A stretch of 64,000 nucleotides of DNA from JAATFS01 sp037145635 (GCA_037145635.1 JBBCXB010000001.1:868001-932000); one strand, 5' to 3'; shown: positions 24,307 to 32,969, counted from the first letter of the stretch. Notes: generated from the letters alone by a model not told the origin. Numbers and translations are program-made.

Positions 24307-26217
24307 TCAGCCGGCGGCGCTCAGCGTGCCCGCGCCCGCGGCCACCTGCGGGAACCGCTTCAGCACCGCGGCGCGGATGCCGGCGGCGTCGATGCCGGCC
24401 TCGGCCAGCAGGTCCTCGCGGCTGGCGTGGTGCTGGAACGCGTCGGGCAGGCCGAGGTGCAGCACCGGCATCACCACGCCCTCGGCGTTGAGCAGCTCGG
24501 CGACGCCGGAGCCGGCACCGCCGGCGACCACGTTGTCCTCGACGGTGACGAAGCCCTCGTGGCTGGCGGCCAGTTCCAGCAGCAGCGCCCGGTCGAGCGG
24601 CTTGACGAAGCGCATGTTGACCACGCTCAGGCCGAGCTCGCGGCCGACCTGCTCGGCCGCGTCCACGGTCGCGCCGAAGCCGAGCAGCGCCACGCGCGAT
24701 CCGCTGCGGCGCAGCTGCGCCTTGCCGACCGGCAGGGTCTCCAGCGCCTGGCCGGGCGCCACGCCGGGACCGGTGCCGCGCGGGTAGCGCACCGCCGCCG
24801 GGCCGGCGTAGCGCAGGCCGGTGGTCAGCATCTGCCGGCACTCGGCCTCGTCGGCCGGCGCCATCACCACCATGTGCGGCACGCAGCGCAGGAAGCTCAG
24901 GTCGAGGTTGCCGGCGTGGGTGGCGCCATCGGGGCCGACCACGCCGCCGCGGTCGACCGCGAACAGCACGTCCAGTTGCTGCACCGCCACGTCGTGCACC
25001 AGCTGGTCGTAGCCGCGCTGCAGGAACGTGGAATAGATCGCCACCACCGGCTTGGCGCCCTGCGTGGCCATGCCGGCGGCCAGCGTCACCGCGTGCTGCT
25101 CGGCGATGGCGACGTCGAAATAGCGCAGCGGGTAGTCCTTGCTGAAGCGCACCAGCCCGGAGCCCTCGCGCATCGCCGGCGTGATCGCCAGCAGGGCGGG
25201 CTCGGCCGCGGCCATGTCGCAGATCCAGTCGCTGAAGACGTCGGTGTAGGTGGGCTTCTTGGCGCCGGCCTTGGCGACCAGGCCCTTGCTGGGATCGAAC
25301 GGGCCGACCGCGTGGTAGCCGATCTGGTCGCCTTCGGCCAGTTCGTAGCCCTTGCCCTTGGTGGTGATCACGTGCAGCAGCTTGGGGCCCTTGAGGCTCT
25401 TGAGCGTCTTCAGCGTGGACAGCAGCGTCGGCAGGTCGTGGCCGTCGATCGGGCCGGTGTAGTGGAAGCCCATCTCCTCGAACAGCGTGGACGGCACGAA
25501 CATGCCCTTCCAGTGTTCCTCCCAGCGCCGCACGAAACGCGCGGTGGGATTGTTCTTCTTGTCGCCGAGGATCTTCTTGCCGCCCTCGCGCAGGGCGTTG
25601 AGGGTGCGGCTGCCGGTGGCGCGGCCGAGCATCTTGGTCAGCCCGCCGACCGCCTCGGAGATCGACATGCGGTTGTCGTTGAGGATCACCAGCAGGTTCG
25701 GCTCCGGATCCATGCCGCCGGCATGGTTGAGCGCCTCGTAGACCATGCCGGCGGTCATCGCACCGTCGCCGATCACCGCCACCACCTTGCGCTCGTCGCC
25801 GGCGCGCTGCGCGGCGATCGCCATGCCCAGCGCGGCCGAGATCGAGGTGGAGGAATGGCCGACGCCGAAGGTGTCGTAGGCGCTCTCCTCGCGCTTGGGG
25901 AACGGCGCCACGCCGTCCTTCTGCTTGACCGTGTGGATCTGGTCGCGGCGGCCGGTGAGGATCTTGTGCGGGTAGGTCTGGTGGCCCACGTCCCACACCA
26001 GCTGGTCCACCGGCGTCTGGTAGAGGTAGTGCAGGGCGACGGTGAGCTCGATCACGCCCAGGCCGGCGGCGAAGTGGCCGCCGCTCTTGCCGACCGACTC
26101 GATCAGGTAGGCGCGCAGCTCGTCGGCCACGTGGGTGAGCTCGTCCTCGTCGAACGTGCGCAGATCGTCGGGGGTCTGGATGTGCGCCAGGCGCGGGTAG
26201 CGGGTGGGATCGATCAT
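24307..26217 (-). CDS. dxs: 1-deoxy-D-xylulose-5-phosphate synthase
   Basis: A 636-residue thiamine-diphosphate enzyme that condenses pyruvate and glyceraldehyde-3-phosphate in the first step of the MEP isoprenoid pathway. Markers are FGVGHSSTSISAALGMA, the ThDP/Mg motif VIGDGAMTAGMVYEALNHAG with ILNDN, the catalytic glutamate region FDVAIAEQHAVTLAAGMA and the transketolase C-terminal domain. ATG 26217 (MIDPTRYPRL) is chosen since upstream in-frame residues are proline/arginine-rich and unlike the family. Isoprenoid supply also feeds undecaprenyl phosphate used by the gum system. Confidence 0.97.
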   Translation of the reverse strand: MIDPTRYPRLAHIQTPDDLRTFDEDELTHVADELRAYLIESVGKSGGHFAAGLGVIELTVALHYLYQTPVDQLVWDVGHQTYPHKILTGRRDQIHTVKQKDGVAPFPKREESAYDTFGVGHSSTSISAALGMAIAAQRAGDERKVVAVIGDGAMTAGMVYEALNHAGGMDPEPNLLVILNDNRMSISEAVGGLTKMLGRATGSRTLNALREGGKKILGDKKNNPTARFVRRWEEHWKGMFVPSTLFEEMGFHYTGPIDGHDLPTLLSTLKTLKSLKGPKLLHVITTKGKGYELAEGDQIGYHAVGPFDPSKGLVAKAGAKKPTYTDVFSDWICDMAAAEPALLAITPAMREGSGLVRFSKDYPLRYFDVAIAEQHAVTLAAGMATQGAKPVVAIYSTFLQRGYDQLVHDVAVQQLDVLFAVDRGGVVGPDGATHAGNLDLSFLRCVPHMVVMAPADEAECRQMLTTGLRYAGPAAVRYPRGTGPGVAPGQALETLPVGKAQLRRSGSRVALLGFGATVDAAEQVGRELGLSVVNMRFVKPLDRALLLELAASHEGFVTVEDNVVAGGAGSGVAELLNAEGVVMPVLHLGLPDAFQHHASREDLLAEAGIDAAGIRAAVLKRFPQVAAGAGTLSAAG

Positions 26218-26367
26218 CGTCGTGGCTGTCGGCTGAGGCCGTATTTTCCCCCCCATCCGGAGGCCCGGCAAGCAAAGCGGTTCAGCGCGGGGTGGGGCGC
26301 GCCCGGATCGTGGCCGCGGCGGCGGCCGGTTCGGCACGCGCCGGGCCCGCGGGCACCGGCTTCGAGG

Positions 26368-27027
26368 CTACAGCGAGAGCTTGGAGCGCTTGGGCAGCTG
26401 GGCGCGCAGGAACGCCATCTGGTCGGCCAGGATGTTGCGGTTGGACAGGATCAGGTGCTCGATCCAGCTCGGCCGGTACGGCACCGCCAGCAGCGGCATG
26501 CCCGCCTGCTGCGGGGTGCGGTTGGCCTTGCGCGAGTTGCAGTGGAAGCAGGCGGTGACCACGTTCTCCCAGGTGTCGCGGCCGCCCTTGGAGATCGGCA
26601 TCACGTGGTCGCGGGTCAGCTGCGGGCGGCCGAACTGGTGCCCGCAGTACAGGCACAGCTGCGCGTCGCGCGCGAACAGCGCGGTGTTGGTGAGGTTGGG
26701 CGTGGGGTCGAGCGCGCGCGAGCGGGCGTGGCCGCGTGCGGCGATGATCGGGTGCAGGTCGATGACGCTGCGTCGCCCGGTGAGCCGCGACAGCCCGCCG
26801 TGGATGTGCAGGCAGGGGTCGCCCAGGGTCCACGACACCGCGTCGCGCGCGTAGAGGCAGGCGGCGTCCTGCCAGTTGATCCAGTCCAGCACCCGCCCGT
26901 GCGCGTCCAGCGACAGCAGGCGTACCGCGGCGGCGGGAGGGGAAGGCGGCGTCGATGACGCGTCCGGGACCAGAGCCAGTGCCGCTCCAGCGTCGATCAG
27001 ATCACGCGAGGTAGTGTCTGTCTCCAT
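26368..27027 (-). CDS. HNH endonuclease family protein
   Basis: A 219-residue protein with an HNH nuclease module near the C-terminus. CLYCGH and CFHCNSRKAN form a four-cysteine zinc site, and LTRDHVMPISKGGRDTWENVV supplies the catalytic DH and N. The N-terminal ~100 residues include VLDWINWQDAACLYARDAVSWTLG, typical of a housekeeping HNH family of unknown role common in proteobacteria. It lies alone upstream of dxs with a 150-base gap and has an AT-rich leader (about 27030-27065). There is no restriction methylase nearby, so a defence role is not suggested. Confidence 0.88.
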   Translation of the reverse strand: METDTTSRDLIDAGAALALVPDASSTPPSPPAAAVRLLSLDAHGRVLDWINWQDAACLYARDAVSWTLGDPCLHIHGGLSRLTGRRSVIDLHPIIAARGHARSRALDPTPNLTNTALFARDAQLCLYCGHQFGRPQLTRDHVMPISKGGRDTWENVVTACFHCNSRKANRTPQQAGMPLLAVPYRPSWIEHLILSNRNILADQMAFLRAQLPKRSKLSL

Positions 27028-27109
27028 CGGGAAAACAGCATATACCCGATTATTGACAAAATGTGTAGCAGCACGAAAAGGGGGCGGCGCCCGTCAGTCT
27101 GGGGCTCCA

Positions 27110-27141
27110 CCATTCCCCTCTCCCCATTCCCCATTCCCGCT
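27110..27141 (-). repeat. G-rich short tandem repeat (GGGGAATGG type)
   Basis: On the minus strand the sequence directly after the acyl-CoA dehydrogenase stop repeats GGGAATGGGGA with small changes. Similar GGGGATTGG runs occur at 37592-37633. Such minisatellites are scattered between genes in xanthomonads; function unknown. Confidence 0.6.
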
Positions 27142-28926
27142 TCAGAACAGCCGCTCGTCCATCGCCATCAACGAGGCGGCACCGGCGCGGATGGTGGCGG
27201 CGTGCGTCAGCGTGCGCGGCAGGATCCGCGCGAAGTAGAAGCGCGCGGTCTCGCGCTTGGCCTGGCGGAAGTCCTCGCCCTGGCCGCCGGCATCGGCGGC
27301 GGCGACGCTGCGCGCCCACCAGTAGGCCAGCACCACGTAGCCGGAGTAGAACAGGTAGTCGTAGCTGGCCGCGCCGATCTCCTCGGGGTTCTTCGCGGCG
27401 CGGTCGAGCACGTCGCGGGTGAGCATGGCCCACTCGCTGGCCTTGTCGCGCAGCGGGCGGACGAACTCGGCCAGCGCGGCATCGCCCTCATGGGCCTTGG
27501 CGAAGGCCTCGATCTCGGCCAGGAACAGCTTGAGCCCAGCGGCCTGGCTGGCCGCGATCTTGCGCCCCATCAGGTCCAGCGCCTGGATGCCGGTGGTGCC
27601 CTCGTACAGCGTGGTGATGCGGGCGTCGCGCGCCAGCTGCTCCATGCCGTGCTCGCGGATGTAGCCGTGGCCGCCGAAGCACTGCAGCGCGTGGTAGGTG
27701 TTCTCCACCGCCCATTCGGTCTGGCAGGCCTTGGAGATCGGGGTCAGGAAGCTCACCAGGGTGTCGGCGTCGGCGCGCGCCTGCGCGTCGGCACCGTGGT
27801 GGGCGACGTCGATCAGCGTGGCCGCGTGCAGCGCCAGCAGGCGGCTGCCCTCGGTCAGCGCCTTGATCGTCAGCAGCATGCGCCGCACGTCCGGGTGCAC
27901 GATGATCGGGTCGGCGGGCCGGTCGGGGGCCTTCGCGCCGCTGAGCGCGCGCGACTGCAGCCGCTCGCGCGCATAGCGCACCGCGTTCTGGTAGGCACGC
28001 TCGGACAGGCCGATGCCCTGCAGGCCCACGCCCAGGCGTGCGGTGTTCATCATGGTGAACATCGCCTGCAGGCCCTTGTGTGGCTGGCCGACCAGATAGC
28101 CCTCGGCACCGTCGAAGTTCATCACGCAGGTGACCGAGCCCTTGATGCCCATCTTGTGCTCGATCGAGCCGCAGTGCAGCGCGTTGCGCTCGCCCACGCT
28201 GCCGTCGCGCGCGACCTTGAACTTGGGGGTGACGAACAACGAGATGCCCTTGGCGCCGGGCGGCGCGTCGGGCAGCTTGGCCAGCACCAGGTGCAGGATG
28301 TTGTCGGTGAGGTCGTGCTCGCCGGCGGTGATGAAGATCTTGGTACCGGTGATCGCGTAGCGGCCGTCGGCCTGCGGCTCGGCGCGGGTCTTCAGCAGGC
28401 CCAGGTCGGTGCCGCAGTGCGGCTCGGTCAGGCACATGGTGCCGGTCCAGCGGCCCTCGGTCAGCGGCTTGAGGAAGACCTCCTGCTGCCAGGCCTCGCC
28501 GTGCTGCTTGAGCGCCTCCATCGCGCCGTGCGAGAGCAGCGGGAAGTTGCCCCAGGCCAGGTTGGCGGCGTTGATCATCTCGTTGAGCGGCACGCCGAGC
28601 GTGTGCGGCATGCCCTGGCCGCCGAGTTCCGGGCTCGCGGTCAGGCCGGTCCAGCCGCCTTCGACGAACTGCGCATACGCCTGGCGGAAACCGGGCGGCG
28701 TGGTGACTTCGTGGGTGGCGCCGTCGAAGGCGCAGCCGATCTCGTCGCCGACGCTGTTGAGCGGCGCCAGCACGCTGCCGGTGAAGCGCGCGGCCTCGTC
28801 GAGCACCGCGTCGATGATGTCGCGGCTGGCGTCGGCGTAGCCGAGCGAGGCGAACAGCGGCTCGACGCCGAGCACGTCGTACAGCGCGAAACGGATGTCG
28901 GCCAGCGGGGCCTGGTAGGTACTCAT
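27142..28926 (-). CDS. Acyl-CoA dehydrogenase (long form with C-terminal extension)
   Basis: A 594-residue FAD-dependent acyl-CoA dehydrogenase of the enlarged subfamily. Domains in order: N-terminal extension (residues ~1-75), helical N domain (FRQAYAQFVEGGWTGLTASPELGGQGMPHTL), beta domain (GTMCLTEPHCGTDLGLLKTRAEP, then YAITGTKIFITAGEHDLTDNI), helical C domain with LYEGTTGIQALDLMGRKI, and a ~120-residue C-terminal domain. It should oxidise acyl-CoA in fatty-acid breakdown. It stands alone, 79 bases from the lipoprotein gene downstream of which it does not appear to be coupled. Confidence 0.92.
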   Translation of the reverse strand: MSTYQAPLADIRFALYDVLGVEPLFASLGYADASRDIIDAVLDEAARFTGSVLAPLNSVGDEIGCAFDGATHEVTTPPGFRQAYAQFVEGGWTGLTASPELGGQGMPHTLGVPLNEMINAANLAWGNFPLLSHGAMEALKQHGEAWQQEVFLKPLTEGRWTGTMCLTEPHCGTDLGLLKTRAEPQADGRYAITGTKIFITAGEHDLTDNILHLVLAKLPDAPPGAKGISLFVTPKFKVARDGSVGERNALHCGSIEHKMGIKGSVTCVMNFDGAEGYLVGQPHKGLQAMFTMMNTARLGVGLQGIGLSERAYQNAVRYARERLQSRALSGAKAPDRPADPIIVHPDVRRMLLTIKALTEGSRLLALHAATLIDVAHHGADAQARADADTLVSFLTPISKACQTEWAVENTYHALQCFGGHGYIREHGMEQLARDARITTLYEGTTGIQALDLMGRKIAASQAAGLKLFLAEIEAFAKAHEGDAALAEFVRPLRDKASEWAMLTRDVLDRAAKNPEEIGAASYDYLFYSGYVVLAYWWARSVAAADAGGQGEDFRQAKRETARFYFARILPRTLTHAATIRAGAASLMAMDERLF

Positions 28927-29005
28927 GCGAACGCTCGGGCAGGGCCGCCAGCCGGCCGGGGACGCAAGGATACTACGGCGTATGGTAAGTGCGTGTTGCG
29001 CCGCG

Positions 29006-29479
29006 TCAGCGCAGCACGCCCTGCAGGCCGGGCACCGGGCTCAGCGCGTTGCGGGCGTCGAGCTCGAAGCTGCGCGGCTTCTTGTCCTCGGGCGTGGCCG
29101 CGATGCTGCCCTTGAGCGTGTAGTCCAGGGTGCGGCCGCCGGCGAGCGCGTCGGCCACGGCGATGCGTGCGGCCGAGGCGGGCCGCAGCGGCACGCTCAG
29201 CACGTCGGCCGACTCCGGCCCGATCGAGATCGCCGGTGCCGCCTCCACGGTGCCGGCGTCCTGGCCGTCGACGCCCAGTTGCAGCCGCAGCCGGTCGTAG
29301 CGCATCGGGATGCTGCTGTAGTTCTGCAGCCGCAGTTCCAGCGTCCAGCTGCCGTCGAGGTTGACGGTCAGCTGCTGCACGCTCGCGGCAGGATCGGACA
29401 CGCGCCGGACCATGCCGCCGCCGCAGGCACTGAGCAGCAGGGTGGACAGCAGGATCACGGCGAACGGACGCAGGCGCAT
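29006..29479 (-). CDS. LEA2/LEA14-type lipoprotein
   Basis: A 157-residue predicted lipoprotein. The signal peptide ends in lipobox LSAC (Cys19) followed by GGGM. The remainder is a single beta-rich domain with LDGSWTLELRLQNYSSIPMRYDRLRLQLGVDG and later DYTLKGSIAATP, which fits the water-stress/LEA14-like immunoglobulin-type fold. The protein is probably anchored facing the periplasm. Function is unknown; family members are linked to stress tolerance only by domain name. Confidence 0.8.
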   Translation of the reverse strand: MRLRPFAVILLSTLLLSACGGGMVRRVSDPAASVQQLTVNLDGSWTLELRLQNYSSIPMRYDRLRLQLGVDGQDAGTVEAAPAISIGPESADVLSVPLRPASAARIAVADALAGGRTLDYTLKGSIAATPEDKKPRSFELDARNALSPVPGLQGVLR

Positions 29480-29588
29480 GCCGCGGCTTCCTCGGACAGG
29501 GATGTGCGGCGAAGAATACTACGCGGCCGCGGCGCGGCTCCCTCGCGGCGCACACCGGCCCGGCCGGCAAAAGTTTTCGCCGCAAGGC

Positions 29589-29617
29589 TTGCCCAAAACC
29601 GGCACGGTCGTTATGAT
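29589..29617 (+). promoter_or_regulatory. Sigma70-type promoter of tRNA-Phe
   Basis: A -35 TTGCCC (29589-29594) and -10 TATGAT (29612-29617) are separated by exactly 17 bases. A GC-rich discriminator (GCGCGTCC) follows, as expected for a stringently controlled stable RNA gene. Confidence 0.78.
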
Positions 29618-29653
29618 GCGCGTCCTCGCAACGCAGCACTGCATTGCGGTAGT

Positions 29654-29729
29654 GGCCGAGTAGCTCAGTTGGTAGAGCAGGGGATTGAAAATCCCCGTGT
29701 CGGCGGTTCGATTCCGTCCTCGGCCACCA
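29654..29729 (+). tRNA. tRNA-Phe (anticodon GAA)
   Basis: A 76-base cloverleaf: acceptor GGCCGAG/CTCGGCC, D-arm TAGCTCAGTTGGTAGAGCA, anticodon stem GGGGA/TCCCC with loop TTGAAAA (anticodon GAA), T-loop GGTTCGATTCC and encoded CCA. It has its own promoter and terminator. Confidence 0.97.
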
Positions 29730-29740
29730 TTGAATCCAGA

Positions 29741-29770
29741 AAGGGCCTGCAGCAATGCAGGCCCTTTTTT
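29741..29770 (+). terminator. Rho-independent terminator after tRNA-Phe
   Basis: An 11-bp perfect stem, AAGGGCCTGCA and TGCAGGCCCTT, with a GCAA tetraloop, is followed by a run of T up to 29770. Confidence 0.92.
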
Positions 29771-30022
29771 CGTGTCCGTTCTCCGCTCCTGTACAGGCCG
29801 GCTCGGCTCGCTGGGCGCGGCGGGCATCGCGCGGTGGGCGGGCACCGGCCTCGACGTGCTTCGGCAGCCACCGCCGGCACTCGCCGTGGCCCGATCCGCT
29901 CCGTTAGCTGCCGCCTCGCTGCCGCGGCCTGAGGGCTGGCGGCTGCGAGCTGCGCAATCCGTGGAGCATCGGCGGTGCACCACACGCGGGCCCGCAGCTG
30001 CGGGAGCGTCCGCGACGGCGCA

Positions 30023-30928
30023 TCAGCGTCCGGCGAAGAACTCCGTCAGCAGCGCGGCCAACGCGTCGGGCTGCTCCTCGGGAATGAAGTGGCCGCTGCG
30101 GGCGATGGTCTCCCCGCGCAGGTTCGCGGCGAACGGCGCCAGCGGGCCGGCCATGTCCGGAATCGAGCCCTGGTCGGCGCCGACCGCCAGCACCGGCATG
30201 GCGAGCCGCGCCTCCTGGACCAGGGCGCGGTTCTGCTCGGCGGACTGGCCGAGGGCGCGGTAGAACGCCAGCCCGGCGCGCAGTGCGCCGGGCAGCCGGA
30301 AGATCCGCACGTACTCGTCCAGGTCGGCATCGCTGAAGCTGTGCGGGCTCGCCGCCTTGCGCCGCAGGAACCAGTCCAGATAGAGGCGCTCGCGGCCTTC
30401 GATCAACGCCTCGGGCAGGTCGGGGACGGCATGGAAGGCGAAGTGCCAGGTCCGCCATGACCGCTCCGGCGCGGTCGGCAGCAGCTCCGGCAGCGTGATC
30501 CCCGGGATGCCGGCGTCGAGCAGAGCGAGCCGGTGCACCGCGTGCGGGAACATCAGCGCGTACGGCAGGCACACCCACGCACCGATGTCGTGGCCGGCCA
30601 GCCCGTAGCGCGACAGGCCCAGGCGTTGGAGCAGCGCATGCACGCGGCGCGCGACCGTGGCGGTGTCGTAGCCGTCGAGTGGCTTGTCGGAATCGCCCTG
30701 GCCGGGCAGGTCGGGGGCGACGACATGGAAGCGGCGCGCGAGCGCGGGCATGACCCTGCGCCAGGCGAACCAGCTTTCCGGATAGCCGGCCAGCAGCACC
30801 AGCGGCTCGGCGGCGGGGTCGCCGGCCGTCACGTAGTGCAGGCGCAGGCCATCGATGGTCTCGAAGTGATGGTGCAGGCGCTCGGTCGGCGCGGCGGGGT
30901 CGGGTGGGGAGGGGCCGAGGGCAGACAT
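30023..30928 (-). CDS. Alpha/beta hydrolase, epoxide-hydrolase/haloalkane-dehalogenase-like
   Basis: A 301-residue alpha/beta hydrolase. The oxyanion region is LLAGYPESWFAWRRVMPALA; the nucleophile elbow is GLAGHDIGAWV with Asp, as in epoxide hydrolases and dehalogenases, not Ser. The catalytic His is in IARSGHFIPEEQPDALA. A cap domain spans about residues 135-215. It lies 13 bases downstream of a TetR-type gene in the same direction and is probably controlled by it. The natural substrate is unknown; a role in detoxification of a hydrophobic compound is likely. Confidence 0.88.
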   Translation of the reverse strand: MSALGPSPPDPAAPTERLHHHFETIDGLRLHYVTAGDPAAEPLVLLAGYPESWFAWRRVMPALARRFHVVAPDLPGQGDSDKPLDGYDTATVARRVHALLQRLGLSRYGLAGHDIGAWVCLPYALMFPHAVHRLALLDAGIPGITLPELLPTAPERSWRTWHFAFHAVPDLPEALIEGRERLYLDWFLRRKAASPHSFSDADLDEYVRIFRLPGALRAGLAFYRALGQSAEQNRALVQEARLAMPVLAVGADQGSIPDMAGPLAPFAANLRGETIARSGHFIPEEQPDALAALLTEFFAGR

Positions 30929-30941
30929 GGGGTATCCGGGG

Positions 30942-31559
30942 TCAGTCGAGGATCTTGAGCGCCAGTGCCAGCCACGCCTCGCGATCGGCGGGGTCGCGCA
31001 GCTTGCCGACGGCACGCAGCCCCTGCAGCAGGCCCAGCAGCAGGTCGGCACCGGGTTCCACGGGGAAGTCGGCCCGTATCGAGCCGTCGCGCTGGCCGTC
31101 GTGCAGCATCGCGACCAGGCCCGCGCGGTGCTCGGCGAGCGTCCGCTCCAGCGTGTCGCGCAGCGCCGGCTCCAGGGTCGAGGCCTCGATCAGGCCGGCC
31201 AGCACCAGGCAGCCCTGGCGGCCCTCCGCGCCGGAGGCGGATTCAAGGTAGAAGCGCAGGGTCGCGGCGATGCGCGCGCGGCCGCTGCCCGCCTCGGCCA
31301 GCCGCGTGGCGAGCCCGGTCCGGCGCTGCTCCACATAGCGCGCGAAGGCGGCCGCGAACAGCTGGCGCTTGTCCTTGAACGCCTTGTACAGGCTGCCGGC
31401 GGTCAGCCCGGTCGCGCGCTTCAGCACGTCGATCGAGGCGCCGTCGAAGCCGCGTTCGCGGAAGACGCCGATGGCGCGGTCGAGCGTGGTGGAAGGATCG
31501 AACGAGCGGGGCCGCCCGCGCTTGCGGGGCGGTGCACGGGAGGGCGTCGGGGTCGGCAT
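30942..31559 (-). CDS. TetR-family transcriptional regulator
   Basis: A ~205-residue TetR/AcrR repressor. The N-terminal HTH is RGRPRSFDPSTTLDRAIGVFRERGFDGASIDVLKRATGLTAGSLYKAFKDKRQLFAAAF, and the C-terminal ligand domain follows (RQGCLVLAGLIEAS...). It is preceded by a near-perfect operator-promoter arrangement and followed at 13 bases by the hydrolase gene. ATG 31559 fits a leaderless transcript from the promoter at 31567-31595; an ATG at 31568 would overlap the -10 and is less likely. Autorepression and control of the hydrolase are inferred. Confidence 0.88.
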   Translation of the reverse strand: MPTPTPSRAPPRKRGRPRSFDPSTTLDRAIGVFRERGFDGASIDVLKRATGLTAGSLYKAFKDKRQLFAAAFARYVEQRRTGLATRLAEAGSGRARIAATLRFYLESASGAEGRQGCLVLAGLIEASTLEPALRDTLERTLAEHRAGLVAMLHDGQRDGSIRADFPVEPGADLLLGLLQGLRAVGKLRDPADREAWLALALKILD

Positions 31560-31566
31560 GCCGGTC

Positions 31567-31595
31567 ATATTGGAAACGAGCGTTTCCAATGTCAA
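31567..31595 (-). promoter_or_regulatory. TetR promoter with perfect palindromic operator
   Basis: On the minus strand a consensus -35 TTGACA (31595-31590) is 17 bases from a weak -10 CAATAT (31572-31567). Between and across them lies a perfect palindrome at 31569-31590 with arms ATTGGAAACG and CGTTTCCAAT and a 2-base centre. Its position would block polymerase, as in classic TetR autoregulation. The predicted start of transcription falls on or next to the ATG at 31559. Confidence 0.82.
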
Positions 31596-31999
31596 GGCGG
31601 CCGTTCGGGTGCGAAGTCCGGAACGGGAGCATCGCTGCTCGTCGCGTGGGAGCATCCGGATGACTTCGCAGCCGCGCGCTCGGGCGCGACGAACCCGCTG
31701 CATCCGCCTGGCGCTGCATCTGCCTAGCGCTGCATCGCCAGGCCTCTGATCCAGCGGTGCGGTCAGGCGTTGCGCGGGGCGTCGCCGAGGGAGCCGGGGC
31801 ATCGTCCCGGTCTGCCTCCCATGCCGTCGCCGCGCAGCGACCGAGGGACGTGCCGGGCGGACGCGAGGACGGGTTTCCAGACCTCGGCGCAGCGTGACCG
31901 TCTTGAAACAGCGCGGGGCGCATGCACTACAAGCTCACGCCGCATTTGTTCTCTAGGCGTCCAGGGTCCGCAACGCCGCGGGCGACCGAGGAGAGGGAA
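31596..31999. other. Intergenic region with a small tandem repeat
   Basis: About 400 bases between the TetR promoter and a small plus-strand gene. It contains three tandem 16-base units beginning GCTGCATC (31697-31744) and no supported gene. A promoter for the small gene is expected here but not clear. Confidence 0.5.
31697..31744. repeat. Three tandem 16-bp units
   Basis: Units at 31697, 31713 and 31729 share GCTGCATC and a GCCTGGC-like second half with a few substitutions. It is a minor local repeat in non-coding DNA. Confidence 0.7.
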
Positions 32000-32116
32000 A
32001 TGGTGGGTTCCAACCTGATGCCGGTGTTCTTCGGATTGATCGTGGTGCTGGCGATCGTGGTCATCGCGCTGGTCACGCGCGCCAAGAAGAAACGCAACAA
32101 GCCTTCCGAGGAATAG
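32000..32116 (+). CDS. Small single-span membrane protein (38 residues)
   Basis: A short reading frame encoding an N-terminal MVGSNLM, one hydrophobic helix (PVFFGLIVVLAIVVIALV) and a basic tail RAKKKRNKPSEE. The positive-inside rule puts the tail in the cytoplasm. A good ribosome site (GAGGAGAGG) lies about 6 bases before ATG 32000, which supports the start over an ATG upstream at 31922. It resembles small inner-membrane proteins of unknown role often annotated as hypothetical. It is convergent with the methyltransferase gene, 8 bases apart. Confidence 0.72.
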   Translation: MVGSNLMPVFFGLIVVLAIVVIALVTRAKKKRNKPSEE

Positions 32117-32124
32117 GCCCGCGA

Positions 32125-32796
32125 TCACTTGATCGCCGGCCACCAGTCGTCCATGCCGCGGCGGTAGACGAACAGCCGCGGCGCCTTGGTGCGCTGCGCG
32201 GCCTGGCGTTCGCCGGCCACCAGCGAGAACCCGATGGCGGCGAGCATGCGCGACAGCGCGTTGGCGTTGCCGCGCCCCGGGTCGCTGATGACGATCTCGC
32301 AGGTGGGCCGGGCCAGTTGCGGGATCAGCTCGGCGAGCATGGTGGCGTGGCGCGCCTCGTAGAGCACGTCGCTGGCGATGATCATGTCGAACTGACCCAT
32401 GTCGCGCGCGCCGGCTTCCCAGTCGAGCTGGCGGTAGGGCACCGAGTCGAGCGCGTTCAGCGCGGCGTTGTAGGCCAGGAACACCTCCGCCAGCGGATGG
32501 TGGTCGCTGGCGACGATGTCGGCGCCGCGCATGCGCAGCACTAGGCTCGCCAGGCCGAGCCCGCAGCCGAGCTCGAGGATGCGCCTGCCGGCGATCTCGC
32601 GGGTGGCCATCGCTTCGGCGAGCAGCTGGCCGGCGGGCCAGACCTGGCCGAACAGGCTCCATTGCGCCGAGGAGATGCCCGCGCTGGCCGCGGTCTGGTC
32701 GGGGTCGGCGTACTGTTGCTTGTCGGCCAGCGCACGGATGACGTACGTGTGCCGACCGAAGGTCAGCTCGTGGATCTGGGTCTCGTAGCCCGGCAT
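32125..32796 (-). CDS. Class I SAM-dependent methyltransferase (METTL/lysine-methyltransferase-like)
   Basis: A 223-residue methyltransferase. Motif I is RRILELGCGLGLASLVL, the acidic strand end is IVASDHHPLAEVFL, and the post-I region IIASDVLYEARHATML carries the DxLY motif of the METTL/calmodulin-lysine methyltransferase group. The N-terminus GAQWSLFGQVWPAGQLLA-like segment (SSAQWSLFGQVWPAGQLL) also fits protein methyltransferases. The target protein is unknown. It stands alone on the minus strand. Confidence 0.82.
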   Translation of the reverse strand: MPGYETQIHELTFGRHTYVIRALADKQQYADPDQTAASAGISSAQWSLFGQVWPAGQLLAEAMATREIAGRRILELGCGLGLASLVLRMRGADIVASDHHPLAEVFLAYNAALNALDSVPYRQLDWEAGARDMGQFDMIIASDVLYEARHATMLAELIPQLARPTCEIVISDPGRGNANALSRMLAAIGFSLVAGERQAAQRTKAPRLFVYRRGMDDWWPAIK

Positions 32797-32969
32797 GGGT
32801 CGCTTCTGCGGGTGCGCCGGGCAGTCGCCACCGGCGGCAGGGATAGGGAAGCGAAACGGCGCCGAAGTGGCCGGACGAGACGCACGCGCATTCGTGGTGC
32901 CCGCGCATGCTACGGCAATCCGTCCACGCCCGTGTGAGCGCGGCGGCGGCGGCGGAAGCGCCGCTGGAA

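Noticed and set aside
23074..26958. Very long plus-strand open frame (about 1290 codons) across the GT1 gene and dxs
   Set aside because: It is antisense to dxs and out of frame with the glycosyltransferase. Its translation is Ala/Gly/Arg-rich shadow sequence, as expected for high-GC DNA.
26368..27027. HNH nuclease as part of a restriction or Septu-like defence system
   Set aside because: No methylase, ATPase or other defence partner nearby, and base composition is native; the family is widespread as a housekeeping gene.
30023..30928. Alpha/beta hydrolase considered as a serine esterase
   Set aside because: The nucleophile elbow is GHDIG with Asp, typical of epoxide hydrolases and dehalogenases.
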